A stretch of DNA of 64,000 nt. Origin: Flammeovirgaceae bacterium UBA4465 (GTDB lineage Bacteria > Bacteroidota > Bacteroidia > Cytophagales > Cyclobacteriaceae). The notes beneath the pieces were generated by a model. The model had not been told where the DNA came from and did not search any database. It saw nothing but the letters and a program-made list of their open reading frames with translations. The stretch's first letter is position 1; every line of letters starts with the position of its first letter. Below are positions 46,563-54,883 of the stretch, one piece after another. The translations under genes were made by a program, and so were the position numbers. The stretch is from assembly GCA_905182655.1 (NCBI GenBank), contig CAJJCN010000022.1, forward strand, positions 26,107 through 90,106, in the 5' to 3' direction.

Positions 46563-47285
46563 ATGAACGTACTCCCCTACAAAGATAAGAACACAAGTAA
46601 GAAAGAACAGATTGCGGCCATGTTTAACAGCATAAGTGGTAAATATGATTTTCTAAACCATTTTCTCAGCCTTGGAATAGACATTCTTTGGAGAAAACGG
46701 GCCGTCAGATTGCTTACAAAGTACCAACCTCAATTAATTCTAGATATTGCCACGGGAACTGGTGACTTTGCCATCGAAGCCCTTTCCCTCAAGCCTAAAA
46801 AAATCATCGGAGTGGACATCAGTGAGGGTATGCTTTCGGTTGGCAGAGAAAAGCTTATTAAAAAAAATCTCACCGATAAAATCGAACTTATTAGTGGAGA
46901 TTCCGAAGTTTTACCTTTTGAAGACAATTTTTTTGATGCCGTAATCGTTTCTTTTGGTGTAAGAAACTTTGAAAACTTAGAAAAGGGATTGTCAGATATG
47001 CTTAGAGTACTAAAACCTGGTGGAAAGGTGGTCATCTTGGAATTCTCTAAACCCAAATCGTTCCCATTTAAACAACTTTACAAGTTTTATTTTCAGTGGA
47101 TTTTACCCAAAATAGGAAAATTAATTTCAAAGAATCACGCAGCCTATACTTATTTGCCCGATTCTGTCCAAGCCTTTCCTGATGGTGATGATTTTTTAAA
47201 CATTTTAGATAAAATAGGATTCCAGAAAAACCAATGCACACCACTGACACTCGGTATAAGCTCTATTTACTTCGGCTCCAAATAG
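46563..47285 (+). CDS. ubiE: Demethylmenaquinone methyltransferase
   Basis: It methylates demethylmenaquinone to menaquinone with SAM (MenG/UbiE). SAM motif [15 protein letters not shown] is near 59-73, and the C-terminal [20 protein letters not shown] is a family hallmark. At 240 residues it is normal. It provides the quinone used by the sdh and NQR enzymes encoded in this window. The 3' end overlaps porT by 52 bases. Because Bacteroidota use menaquinone, the menG name is equally apt. Confidence 0.95.
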   Translation: MNVLPYKDKNTSKKEQIAAMFNSISGKYDFLNHFLSLGIDILWRKRAVRLLTKYQPQLILDIATGTGDFAIEALSLKPKKIIGVDISEGMLSVGREKLIKKNLTDKIELISGDSEVLPFEDNFFDAVIVSFGVRNFENLEKGLSDMLRVLKPGGKVVILEFSKPKSFPFKQLYKFYFQWILPKIGKLISKNHAAYTYLPDSVQAFPDGDDFLNILDKIGFQKNQCTPLTLGISSIYFGSK

Positions 47286-48004
47286 TTGTAATTTTAAGCC
47301 TTTGTAGTTTAGTTGAACTCCAAGGACAAAATTTAAATTATGACAACCTTTGGGATTATGATGAGCAAAATATCCATTATGGGTTTTTAATTGGGGTTCA
47401 CAGTTCGAATTATCGCATCAAATACAATGATGCTTTTGTAAGTCCCGGTATGGATAGTTTACACTCTATAGCCCCTAGTAAACATTTTGGATTTAAACTA
47501 GGCTTTGTTGTTGATCTGTATCTTTTTCAATATCTAAGTTTCAGAATCACCCCTACGGTAGCTTTTTATGAATATGACCTTACCTACAGATATGTAGACG
47601 GTCAAGATGACCTCCTCGAATTTAAAGATGCTACGATGCTTGAAATACCTCTCCTTTTCAAATATAAATCAGCAAGGCGGGGTAATTTAAATATGTATTT
47701 AATCGCAGGACCCAATTTTCAATTTGAAGCTGCTGGTCGCGGAGATGGCGTCAGAACGAGGCAAAAATTAGAGCTTAAAAACTTCAATACTACATTCGAT
47801 GTAGGTATGGGATTTGATATCTTTTATGAACTATTCAAATTCACCCCTGAAATTCGTTATTCTTTTGGCTTCCGAAATTTATTGCCCGATACTTCCAACG
47901 ATTTTGATTCGGCTTTAAGTAAATTAACTACCCACAATGTCACCGCTTTCATCACTTTTGAAGGAGGGCCAACTTATCTTAAAAGAAGAAAAGGCAAATA
48001 TTAG
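47234..48004 (+). CDS. porT: PorT-family outer-membrane protein of the type IX secretion system
   Basis: It is 256 residues. A signal peptide (about 10-30, [20 protein letters not shown]) precedes an eight-stranded outer-membrane barrel, with [33 protein letters not shown] and [11 protein letters not shown] strands. PorT is needed for T9SS assembly and for gliding proteins. It starts at 47234 inside the ubiE reading frame, a 52-base overlap; no other start is close to the signal peptide. The stop codon is part of a long hairpin. The family call rests on length, position after ubiE and barrel pattern. Confidence 0.82.
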   Translation: MHTTDTRYKLYLLRLQIVVILSLCSLVELQGQNLNYDNLWDYDEQNIHYGFLIGVHSSNYRIKYNDAFVSPGMDSLHSIAPSKHFGFKLGFVVDLYLFQYLSFRITPTVAFYEYDLTYRYVDGQDDLLEFKDATMLEIPLLFKYKSARRGNLNMYLIAGPNFQFEAAGRGDGVRTRQKLELKNFNTTFDVGMGFDIFYELFKFTPEIRYSFGFRNLLPDTSNDFDSALSKLTTHNVTAFITFEGGPTYLKRRKGKY

Positions 48005-48048
48005 TTATCATTGGTAAATTTGGTAATTTGCCAATGATAACTAATATT
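47997..48048. repeat. 24-bp inverted repeat (hairpin) spanning the porT stop codon
   Basis: Arms 47997-48020 and 48025-48048 are reverse complements with a single T/C difference that pairs as G-U in RNA; the loop is TGGT. The TAG of porT (48002-48004) is inside the 5' arm, and the next ATG is nine bases after the 3' arm. No T-run follows on the plus strand, so it is not a textbook terminator; the stem may stop exonucleases or reduce read-through into the SDR gene. Confidence 0.85.
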
Positions 48049-48056
48049 CAAAAAAC

Positions 48057-48812
48057 ATGAAACCGATAGCCCTCATTACGGGAGCCTCAAGTGGCATTGG
48101 AAAAGCGACTGCTGAACAAATTGCAGACCATTACGACCTCATTCTTTGTGGTCGACGTACGCCTCGCTTAGAAGCACTGTCCAAAGTATTAAGTAATAAA
48201 ACCCAAGTTTTCATTGGTTCTTTCGATGTAAGAGATCAGTCAGCAGTATCTCATTTCATTGATTCGTTGCCTGATGAATGGCAAAAAATATCAGTATTAA
48301 TCAATAACGCCGGCAATGCACATGGCTTGAGCTTTATCCATGAAGGGGATACCCAAGATTGGGACGCCATGATTGACATCAATGTGAAAGGCTTGCTCTA
48401 TGTTTCGCGTGCCGTCATCCCTAAAATGATCAAAGAACAAGCGGGACATATCATTAACTTAGGCTCCATCGCAGGTACCGACGTATATCCCCGTGGAAAT
48501 GTATACAATGCTTCAAAATTTGCCGTAGATGCTTTGACCAAAGGGATGCGGATGGATTTAAACACATATGGCATCAAAGTCTCCGAAATCAAACCTGGTT
48601 TAGTCGAAACAGAATTTTCAGAGGTTCGCTTTAAAGGAGATCTTGAAAAAGCCAAGCAAGCATATGCCGGCTATGATCCTCTTCAGGCTCAGGACATCGC
48701 CGAGTGCATTGCTTTCATGCTCAGTCGACCTAAACATGTTAATATCGGAGATATGGTAGTTTTACCTTTAGCGCAAGCCTCTTCGACCCTAGTGAATAAA
48801 CAACAAAAATAA
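48057..48812 (+). CDS. Short-chain dehydrogenase, YdfG-like 3-hydroxy acid dehydrogenase
   Basis: A 251-residue NAD(P)-dependent oxidoreductase. The cofactor motif TGASSGIGKA is at 9-18, the NNAG at about 88, the catalytic Ser in LGSIAGT and the YNASK pair near 150-154. The GRRTPRLEAL stretch with Arg after the second strand suggests NADP preference. Similar E. coli YdfG oxidises 3-hydroxy acids and serine; substrate here is inferred. It lies 20 bases ahead of the saccharopine dehydrogenase-like gene and is probably co-transcribed. Confidence 0.88.
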   Translation: MKPIALITGASSGIGKATAEQIADHYDLILCGRRTPRLEALSKVLSNKTQVFIGSFDVRDQSAVSHFIDSLPDEWQKISVLINNAGNAHGLSFIHEGDTQDWDAMIDINVKGLLYVSRAVIPKMIKEQAGHIINLGSIAGTDVYPRGNVYNASKFAVDALTKGMRMDLNTYGIKVSEIKPGLVETEFSEVRFKGDLEKAKQAYAGYDPLQAQDIAECIAFMLSRPKHVNIGDMVVLPLAQASSTLVNKQQK

Positions 48813-48832
48813 ACCCCAAAATTCCCCACTAA

Positions 48833-50167
48833 ATGAAAAATATTTTCGTGTTAGGAGCCGGACGATCCTCGACCGCATTAATTGAGTATTTACTCAAGGA
48901 AAAAGCGTCTTTTAACGTCATCATAGCAGAAAAAGAACCCCAAATTGCGAAACAAAAATTCCCTTTAGCAAAAATCATCCCTTTTGATATCCTAGATACT
49001 TCAGCAGCTAGAAATCAGTTAAAAATCGCTGATTTGGTCATCAGTATGCTTCCCGCAACCTTGCATTTACCTGTTGCGGTGATTTGTGCTGATTTGGGTA
49101 TATCTATGCTCACGGCTTCCTATGTTTCAGATGAAATTCAAAAACTTTCCCCATTATTTGAATCCAAAGGAGCTTGCTGTATTATGGAAATGGGACTCGA
49201 TCCAGGCATTGACCATATGTCCGCACTGCGGGTTTTAGATAGAATAAAATCAGCAGGCCATAAATTAACCGCTTTTGAAACTTTTACAGGGGGACTTTTG
49301 GCAGATGACCAAAAAGTAGACAATCCATGGCAATACAAATTCACCTGGAATCCCCGAAATGTCGTTCTTGCCGGCAGTGGGATTGTTAAATTTATTCAAG
49401 AAGGTAGGTTGAAATACATCCCTTACCATAAGCTATTTCAAAGAACGGAAGTCATCCATATTCCTGAATATGGTTATTTTGAAGGGTATGCCAATCGCGA
49501 CTCACTAAAATATCTGGATGTATACAAACTAAGAGGCATCAAGACCCTATACAGAGGAACGCTCAGGCGTCCGGGCTTTTGTAAAGCATGGGATACTTTT
49601 GTCCAAATAGGTGCTACTGATGACAGTTACACATTGTTTGGATTGGAAAACATGACTCACAGACAGTTCATCAATACTTTTTTGCAATATAATCCCAATG
49701 ATTCCATAGAACTTAAACTGGCGCATTACCTTAATATGGGCATGGAATCTGAAGAAATGTATAAGCTCAAGTGGATTGGTATTTTTGATGATCAATTGAT
49801 CGGTCTTCAAGAAGGAACTCCGGCGCAAATACTCGAGCATATTTTGAAAAAGAAATGGACCTTAGATGACTCGGAAAGAGACCTGATCGTCATGTGGCAT
49901 AAGTTTGATTACATCGAAAACAATAAAGTCAAGCAAATTCAATCGCATTTAGTCGTCGAAGGTCAAGATCAGCTACATACGGCCATGAGCAAAACGGTAG
50001 GATTGCCCTTGGGGGTTACGGCAAAATTATTGATGGAAAATAATATCAAAGTCACGGGGGTACACGTCCCCACCATCAAAAAAATATATGAGCCAGTACT
50101 TGATGAATTGTCTCGTCACGGCTTACAGTTTTTTGAAAGAGATACCTCTGTGCAAGAATCCGCTTGA
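48833..50167 (+). CDS. Saccharopine dehydrogenase family protein
   Basis: At 444 residues it has the N-terminal Rossmann fold (FVLGAGRSSTALIEYL) and the C-terminal saccharopine dehydrogenase domain (DPGIDHMSALRVLDRI, GTLRRPGFCKAWDTFVQIG). In lysine degradation such enzymes convert saccharopine to glutamate and aminoadipate semialdehyde, but some members act on other opine-like amino acids. No lysine ketoglutarate reductase is fused or adjacent. Convergent with trmN6. Confidence 0.85.
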   Translation: MKNIFVLGAGRSSTALIEYLLKEKASFNVIIAEKEPQIAKQKFPLAKIIPFDILDTSAARNQLKIADLVISMLPATLHLPVAVICADLGISMLTASYVSDEIQKLSPLFESKGACCIMEMGLDPGIDHMSALRVLDRIKSAGHKLTAFETFTGGLLADDQKVDNPWQYKFTWNPRNVVLAGSGIVKFIQEGRLKYIPYHKLFQRTEVIHIPEYGYFEGYANRDSLKYLDVYKLRGIKTLYRGTLRRPGFCKAWDTFVQIGATDDSYTLFGLENMTHRQFINTFLQYNPNDSIELKLAHYLNMGMESEEMYKLKWIGIFDDQLIGLQEGTPAQILEHILKKKWTLDDSERDLIVMWHKFDYIENNKVKQIQSHLVVEGQDQLHTAMSKTVGLPLGVTAKLLMENNIKVTGVHVPTIKKIYEPVLDELSRHGLQFFERDTSVQESA

Positions 50168-50192
50168 ACCTTTTAAAAAACAAGTATTGTAG

Positions 50193-50906
50193 TTATAAAT
50201 AGAGATAATAAGGCTTTAGAAATGCAATAAAATCTTGACTATACGCTCCTTTAGTATTCCTTATATTGATTTCTTTTTTGAGACACATTTCTGATTTTTT
50301 ACCGAAACAAGAAATCTGCCTAAATATGTTCTTCTGCCCCTCCTTGTTGTATATATTGATATAACTCCTCCGATATACGCCCAGCTCTTCTGCATAAGAC
50401 TGAAAGACTTGACTTTCGTGGAAGGGATAAATCACCCAAAACGTACCTGATGGAGACAAGGCGACTTTGACCGCTTTGACCAATATTTTATAGGTCAATG
50501 AAGACTGATGCAGGGCTTGTTGGCGTTGAGGATGCTCCGCCGGAAGATGACTTTGGTAAAAAGGTGGATTGGAAATAATGGTATCGTACACCCTAGGCCT
50601 TCGAACTAGAAAATCTTGAATGTCTTCATGATACCCATTGATCCTGTGGGACCAAGGACTCTGTTTGATGTTTTGCCACATATCTAACGAAGCGGATGGT
50701 TCGATTTCAACACAGGTAACCTGCGCAGTCGATCTTTGAGCAAGCATCAACCCTAGAAGACCTGTACCCGACCCAATGTCTAACACCCTTTGACTTTTAG
50801 ACCCTTCAATCAGCGCTCCAAATAGACATGCTTCGGTCGTCACCTTCATGCCACTTCTGGCTTGATTTATCTTGAATTGTTTAAATTGAAAATAATCATT
50901 GGGCAT
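50193..50906 (-). CDS. trmN6: tRNA1(Val) adenine-37 N6-methyltransferase
   Basis: A 237-residue SAM-dependent methyltransferase. The SAM loop LDIGSGTGLLGL is at 42-53 and the amino-methyltransferase motif NPPFY at 113-117. Both fit TrmN6, which modifies A37 of tRNA1(Val). The frame reaches a TTG at 50933, but the ATG at 50906 gives MPNDYFQFKQFKINQ, the usual start. It overlaps rnhA by 11 bases. Confidence 0.88.
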   Translation of the reverse strand: MPNDYFQFKQFKINQARSGMKVTTEACLFGALIEGSKSQRVLDIGSGTGLLGLMLAQRSTAQVTCVEIEPSASLDMWQNIKQSPWSHRINGYHEDIQDFLVRRPRVYDTIISNPPFYQSHLPAEHPQRQQALHQSSLTYKILVKAVKVALSPSGTFWVIYPFHESQVFQSYAEELGVYRRSYINIYNKEGQKNIFRQISCFGKKSEMCLKKEINIRNTKGAYSQDFIAFLKPYYLYL

Positions 50907-51357
50907 TTCTTGTTTCTTCAAATGCGTGATCAATTAACAAATGATCTCCTTCAGCTGCCGTTACCGCTAGGTAATCACAGCGCTCATTTTCAAGATGTCC
51001 AGCATGACCTTTGATCCATTTAAATCTGACCTTATGCGTTTTAGCCGCATCTAGGTAGCGTTTCCATAAATCAATATTCTTTTTACCCTTAAATGCCTTT
51101 TTTACCCAGTTTTTCAGCCAGCCTTTTTCAACTGCATCTACCACATATTTTGAATCAGAAATGACTTCAACTTGCCAGCCAGGCTTTTTAATAGCTTCCA
51201 ATCCTACGATCACAGCCAATAGTTCCATTCTGTTGTTGGTAGTCATACGAAATCCTTGAGCCAACTCTTTGCGCTGCCCTTGATAATCCAAAATCGCACC
51301 ATAACCCCCATTTCCGGGATTTCCTTTTGCGGCACCATCTGTGTAAATACGAATCAT
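50896..51357 (-). CDS. rnhA: Ribonuclease HI
   Basis: It degrades the RNA strand of RNA-DNA hybrids. The catalytic residues are Asp7 (IYTDGAAKGN), Glu45 (NNRMELLA), Asp68 (VISDSKYV) and the C-terminal Asp in ENERCDYLA. The basic handle KNWVKKAFKGKKN is present. 153 residues is normal. The trmN6 start overlaps its end. Confidence 0.97.
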   Translation of the reverse strand: MIRIYTDGAAKGNPGNGGYGAILDYQGQRKELAQGFRMTTNNRMELLAVIVGLEAIKKPGWQVEVISDSKYVVDAVEKGWLKNWVKKAFKGKKNIDLWKRYLDAAKTHKVRFKWIKGHAGHLENERCDYLAVTAAEGDHLLIDHAFEETRNAQ

Positions 51358-51425
51358 AATTAAAAGACTAATTTAATAATAGATTGGAAACATGATTTTC
51401 TTACCCTTAGACAGCGCATACCCAC

Positions 51426-52478
51426 TTATAAATTGGACATCCACTCCATCAATATCCGGAACTGAATATCTCCCATAGCAGGGAAATTGGCTATTCTCAC
51501 CGTAGTCTCCATCCACGCTCCGTAACCGTTACCCAAGATCATCTTTTGCGCTAATGCTCTTTCCTTTAATGCCATCGGATCTGCAGTTTTTAAAGTGATC
51601 ACCGTAGGAGATCTCAAAGAAGAATTGGGAACCAACCAATCCAATGCTCCATTGGACTGAATCATTTGATTCAATCCAACCATCCGATCTCGTAATCGTC
51701 TATCAGTAGCTGCTATATAGGGTCCTGCGGCCAGCGTTCTCCAAAGTAAATAAATATTCAATACGTTGGGTGTATAATGCGTTTGCTCCTTGCGGGCATG
51801 CTCAACTAGGTTTAAAAAGCTATTGTAATGTGACCGTTCTCCCAATAGACGCCCGCGCTCGATGGCTGCAGGCGAAACAATCAATAAGCCCAATCCTGCA
51901 GGCAATCCCAAGCATTTTTGGCAAGAGGCAAACCAATAATCTGCTAATTGAAAATTCAAAATGACCCCTCCTAATGCAGATGTAGCATCTACCGCAATTA
52001 ACTGATGAGGCAAACGCTGTGAAGACAGTTCCTGCAAAACATTCTGATCTACCATAGTTCCATTAGAAGTCTCACAAACTGTGATACAGAGCCATTCGGC
52101 CAAGGAATTGATTTGATCGGTGGGCAAAGATGCATTAATATCAAAAGAGGATTTTACAACTTCAACACCCAAATTTTCGGTCATATGGGCCCATTTTAAT
52201 CCAAATGCACCATTAAAAAAATGTTGACTGGTCTTACTTGTAAGGGATTGGGGTAATATTTCCCAGGCCTCGGTAGCGGAGGAAATAAAAATAATATCAT
52301 AGTCATCTGGCACGTTCAACTGGGATCTCAGTTGTGATTTGGCAGCAAATGACAATTCCATAAAATCAGGACTCCTGTGATTGGCAGACAATATGCCTAT
52401 CTCGTAAGCGTCCTTTACCAAACTCGGAATACTCGGATGAATCGTGGCAGGTCCTGGATAAAATGAAGTCACCTTCAT
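51426..52478 (-). CDS. Class V aminotransferase, SerC/alanine-glyoxylate type
   Basis: The 350-residue PLP enzyme has ANHRSPDF near 32-39, the Asp164 in AVDATSALGG and the Schiff-base Lys188 in ASCQKCLGLPAG. These are features of the class V group that includes phosphoserine and alanine-glyoxylate aminotransferases. Which reaction it runs is not decided by sequence. Its ATG overlaps the stop of aroQ (ATGA), so it is translationally coupled to the shikimate gene, an unusual pairing. Confidence 0.85.
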   Translation of the reverse strand: MKVTSFYPGPATIHPSIPSLVKDAYEIGILSANHRSPDFMELSFAAKSQLRSQLNVPDDYDIIFISSATEAWEILPQSLTSKTSQHFFNGAFGLKWAHMTENLGVEVVKSSFDINASLPTDQINSLAEWLCITVCETSNGTMVDQNVLQELSSQRLPHQLIAVDATSALGGVILNFQLADYWFASCQKCLGLPAGLGLLIVSPAAIERGRLLGERSHYNSFLNLVEHARKEQTHYTPNVLNIYLLWRTLAAGPYIAATDRRLRDRMVGLNQMIQSNGALDWLVPNSSLRSPTVITLKTADPMALKERALAQKMILGNGYGAWMETTVRIANFPAMGDIQFRILMEWMSNL

Positions 52479-52894
52479 TGATGGCAGAAGTATTCCAGTG
52501 CCAACATATATCCTTTGAGTCCTAAGCCACTGATGACCCCAACCGCGACGGCGCTGACATGACTATGATTTCTGAATGCTTCACGGGAGTAAATATTAGA
52601 TATGTGTACTTCCATTACGGGTGCTTTGATAGACGATATCGCATCTCGTATGGCAATAGAGGTATGAGAATAGGCCGCAGGATTTAATATGATCCCATCC
52701 ACCTCAAATCCTAGTTCTTGAATTTTAGAAACAATTTCCCCCTCCGCATTTGACTGATAATAGCTCAAATCCAACTGATCATATTTAGATTCTAAATGAG
52801 CGAAGAAAGTATCAAAATCTTTATTACCATAAATATCCGTTTCTCTTTTACCTAGTAAATTTAAATTTGGTCCGTTAATGATAGCTATTTGCAT
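52475..52894 (-). CDS. aroQ: 3-dehydroquinate dehydratase, type II
   Basis: It dehydrates 3-dehydroquinate in the shikimate pathway. The N-terminus AIINGPNLNLLGKRETDIYG includes the catalytic Tyr22; AAYSHTSIAIRDA holds the His, and VHISNIYSREAFR the substrate loop. 139 residues is typical. It is divergent from xerD and 4-base-overlapped by the aminotransferase. Confidence 0.96.
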   Translation of the reverse strand: MQIAIINGPNLNLLGKRETDIYGNKDFDTFFAHLESKYDQLDLSYYQSNAEGEIVSKIQELGFEVDGIILNPAAYSHTSIAIRDAISSIKAPVMEVHISNIYSREAFRNHSHVSAVAVGVISGLGLKGYMLALEYFCHQ

Positions 52895-52902
52895 GTCCTG
52901 AT

Positions 52903-52910
52903 TACTTTTG
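52903..52910 (+). promoter_or_regulatory. Candidate -7 box for xerD-pyrD, very short leader
   Basis: TACTTTTG ends seven bases before the xerD ATG, so the leader would be about four bases. It lies within the 23-base gap to aroQ. No TTG element is seen at the usual spacing. Confidence 0.4.
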
Positions 52911-52917
52911 CTTTATA

Positions 52918-53817
52918 ATGAGTTGGAATCTCTATATCACACAGTTCAAGAATTACCTAAAGCTAGAAAGAGCTTTAGCAACAAATTCTATTGATGCCTA
53001 TACGAGAGACGTTACAAAATTAATGGAGTTTTTGGATATGAGTAAAAAAATTCAAGATCCATTGCAAGTCAAGCCCATTGATTTATTGGATTTTATTAAA
53101 TTCATCCATGAATTAGGGCTTTCTCCCTACTCACAAGCAAGAATAGTTTCAGGCATCAAAGGATTTTACAAATACCTTTCTTATGAAAACTTTATATCAG
53201 TCGATCCTTCAGAACTACTCGAACTTCCAAGATTAGGCAGAAAACTTCCAGATACCTTAAGTATTCATGAGATTGATCAATTATTTGAGGCCATTGATAT
53301 GAGTAAAGCCAGCGGACCCAGAGATCGCGCCATGGCTGAAACCCTTTACAGTGCTGGATTGCGGGTTTCCGAATTAGTCACCTTAAAAATTAGTAATATT
53401 TATGAAGACGTTGGGTTTCTTCGTATTTTAGGGAAGGGGAACAAAGAGCGTTTAACTCCTATAGGAAAAAGTGCTCTGAAGTTTATTAAACTGTATCATC
53501 ATGAGATTCGCAATCATGTGCAAATAAAACCTGGCCATGAGGATTACTTGTTTTTAAATAGATTGGGTAGTAGAATATCAAGAGTGAGTGTTTTTACCCT
53601 TATTAAAAATTTAGCAATGCGTGCAGGGATTCGCAAAAAAATCAGTCCACACACCTTTCGCCATTCCTTTGCCACACATCTCATAGAGGGTGGTGCAGAC
53701 CTAAGAGCGGTTCAAGAAATGTTAGGGCATGAATCTATTACGACCACCGAAATTTACACGCACCTGGATCGTGATTATTTAAAACAAATTATAAAGGAAT
53801 TTCATCCAAGAAGTTAA
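52918..53817 (+). CDS. xerD: Tyrosine recombinase XerD
   Basis: A 299-residue site-specific recombinase that resolves chromosome dimers at dif. All catalytic residues are visible: Arg149 (GLRVSEL), Lys173 (GKGNKER), His245 and Arg248 (HTFRHSF), His271 (LGHESI) and Tyr280 (EIYTHLD). Length and core-binding domain fit XerC/XerD rather than an integron or phage integrase. pyrD begins in its stop codon (TAATG). ftsK, which activates XerD, is two genes downstream. Confidence 0.92.
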   Translation: MSWNLYITQFKNYLKLERALATNSIDAYTRDVTKLMEFLDMSKKIQDPLQVKPIDLLDFIKFIHELGLSPYSQARIVSGIKGFYKYLSYENFISVDPSELLELPRLGRKLPDTLSIHEIDQLFEAIDMSKASGPRDRAMAETLYSAGLRVSELVTLKISNIYEDVGFLRILGKGNKERLTPIGKSALKFIKLYHHEIRNHVQIKPGHEDYLFLNRLGSRISRVSVFTLIKNLAMRAGIRKKISPHTFRHSFATHLIEGGADLRAVQEMLGHESITTTEIYTHLDRDYLKQIIKEFHPRS

Positions 53818-54854
53818 TGTACGCACTCCTCAAAAAAACTTTATTTCTTCTTTCTGCCGAAAATGCACATTCATTAACGATGAACTTGCTTCAAATAGGC
53901 TTCAAGATTCCTGGTATCAAAAATATGATAAAACGCCTCTTCAGGGTAAGCTCAAAGAAAATTGAGCAAGAATTATGGGGAATAACATTTCCGAATCCAG
54001 TAGGATTGGCCGCAGGGTTTGATAAAAACGCTGAATATTTACATGAATTATCTTGTTTTGGGTTTGGCTTCATTGAAATTGGAACCGTAACGCCTCGACC
54101 TCAAGCAGGAAATCCAAAGCCACGATTATTTAGACTCATTACTGATCAGGCCATCATCAATCGAATGGGATTTAATAATAAAGGCGTAACGTCGGTCGTT
54201 GAACAATTAAAAAATCGTCCAAAAAATTTGATTGTAGGAGGTAATATTGGTAAAAACAAAGACACGCCTAACGAAAAAGCCTCGGTGGATTACATCGCCT
54301 GCTTTGAAGCCTTATTTGAACATGTCGATTATTTTGTCATCAATGTCAGCTCCCCCAACACCCCTAATTTGCGTGAATTACAAGACAAAAAACCATTAAC
54401 TGCACTGATAAAATCTGTGCAAGAAAGAAATAAATTAAAGAAACCCCCTAAACCACTGCTCCTTAAAATAGCACCTGATTTAAGTAATGATCAGCTAGTA
54501 GACATTTTGACCATTTGTGAAGAAACCCAATTGGATGGCCTTATTGCTACCAATACCACCCTGTCAAGAGATCCTTTGAAGGAACACCCGGAAGCGGTCA
54601 AAAAAATGGGAGCTGGTGGATTAAGTGGCTTGCCCTTAGCTGACCGATCCACTGAAGTAATCAAATTCCTACGATCAAAAAATAAAAAAATACCAATTAT
54701 AGGGGTAGGAGGTGTAGGAGATGTGAGCAAGGCATTAGAAAAGATAGATGCGGGAGCAAATCTGATTCAAATTTATTCTGGTTTTATATTTGAAGGTCCC
54801 ACCTTGATTAAAAAAATAAATGAAGCACTAACCACAATAGGGCATAACAACTAA
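53817..54854 (+). CDS. pyrD: Dihydroorotate dehydrogenase (quinone), class 2
   Basis: It oxidises dihydroorotate to orotate and passes electrons to menaquinone. The class-2 membrane-association N-terminus (about residues 1-50), the FMN motif GLAAGFDKNAEYL, the catalytic Ser in INVSSPNTPNLR, and GVGGVGDVSKALEKIDAGA are present. 345 residues is usual. It is translationally coupled to xerD. Confidence 0.95.
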   Translation: MYALLKKTLFLLSAENAHSLTMNLLQIGFKIPGIKNMIKRLFRVSSKKIEQELWGITFPNPVGLAAGFDKNAEYLHELSCFGFGFIEIGTVTPRPQAGNPKPRLFRLITDQAIINRMGFNNKGVTSVVEQLKNRPKNLIVGGNIGKNKDTPNEKASVDYIACFEALFEHVDYFVINVSSPNTPNLRELQDKKPLTALIKSVQERNKLKKPPKPLLLKIAPDLSNDQLVDILTICEETQLDGLIATNTTLSRDPLKEHPEAVKKMGAGGLSGLPLADRSTEVIKFLRSKNKKIPIIGVGGVGDVSKALEKIDAGANLIQIYSGFIFEGPTLIKKINEALTTIGHNN

Positions 54855-54860
54855 ATGCCT

Positions 54861-54868
54861 TATTTTTG
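54861..54868 (+). promoter_or_regulatory. Candidate -7 box for ftsK-lolA-pyrF
   Basis: TATTTTTG matches TAnnTTTG and lies in the 29-base gap after pyrD, giving a leader of about 12 bases. No TTG at the right distance was found. Confidence 0.35.
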
Positions 54869-54883
54869 TTTCTGAATTGATCT

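Noticed and set aside
52918-53817. XerD read as a phage or mobile-element integrase
   Set aside because: Length, core motifs, coupling to pyrD and nearness to ftsK fit the housekeeping recombinase. There are no att repeats, phage genes or tRNA nearby.
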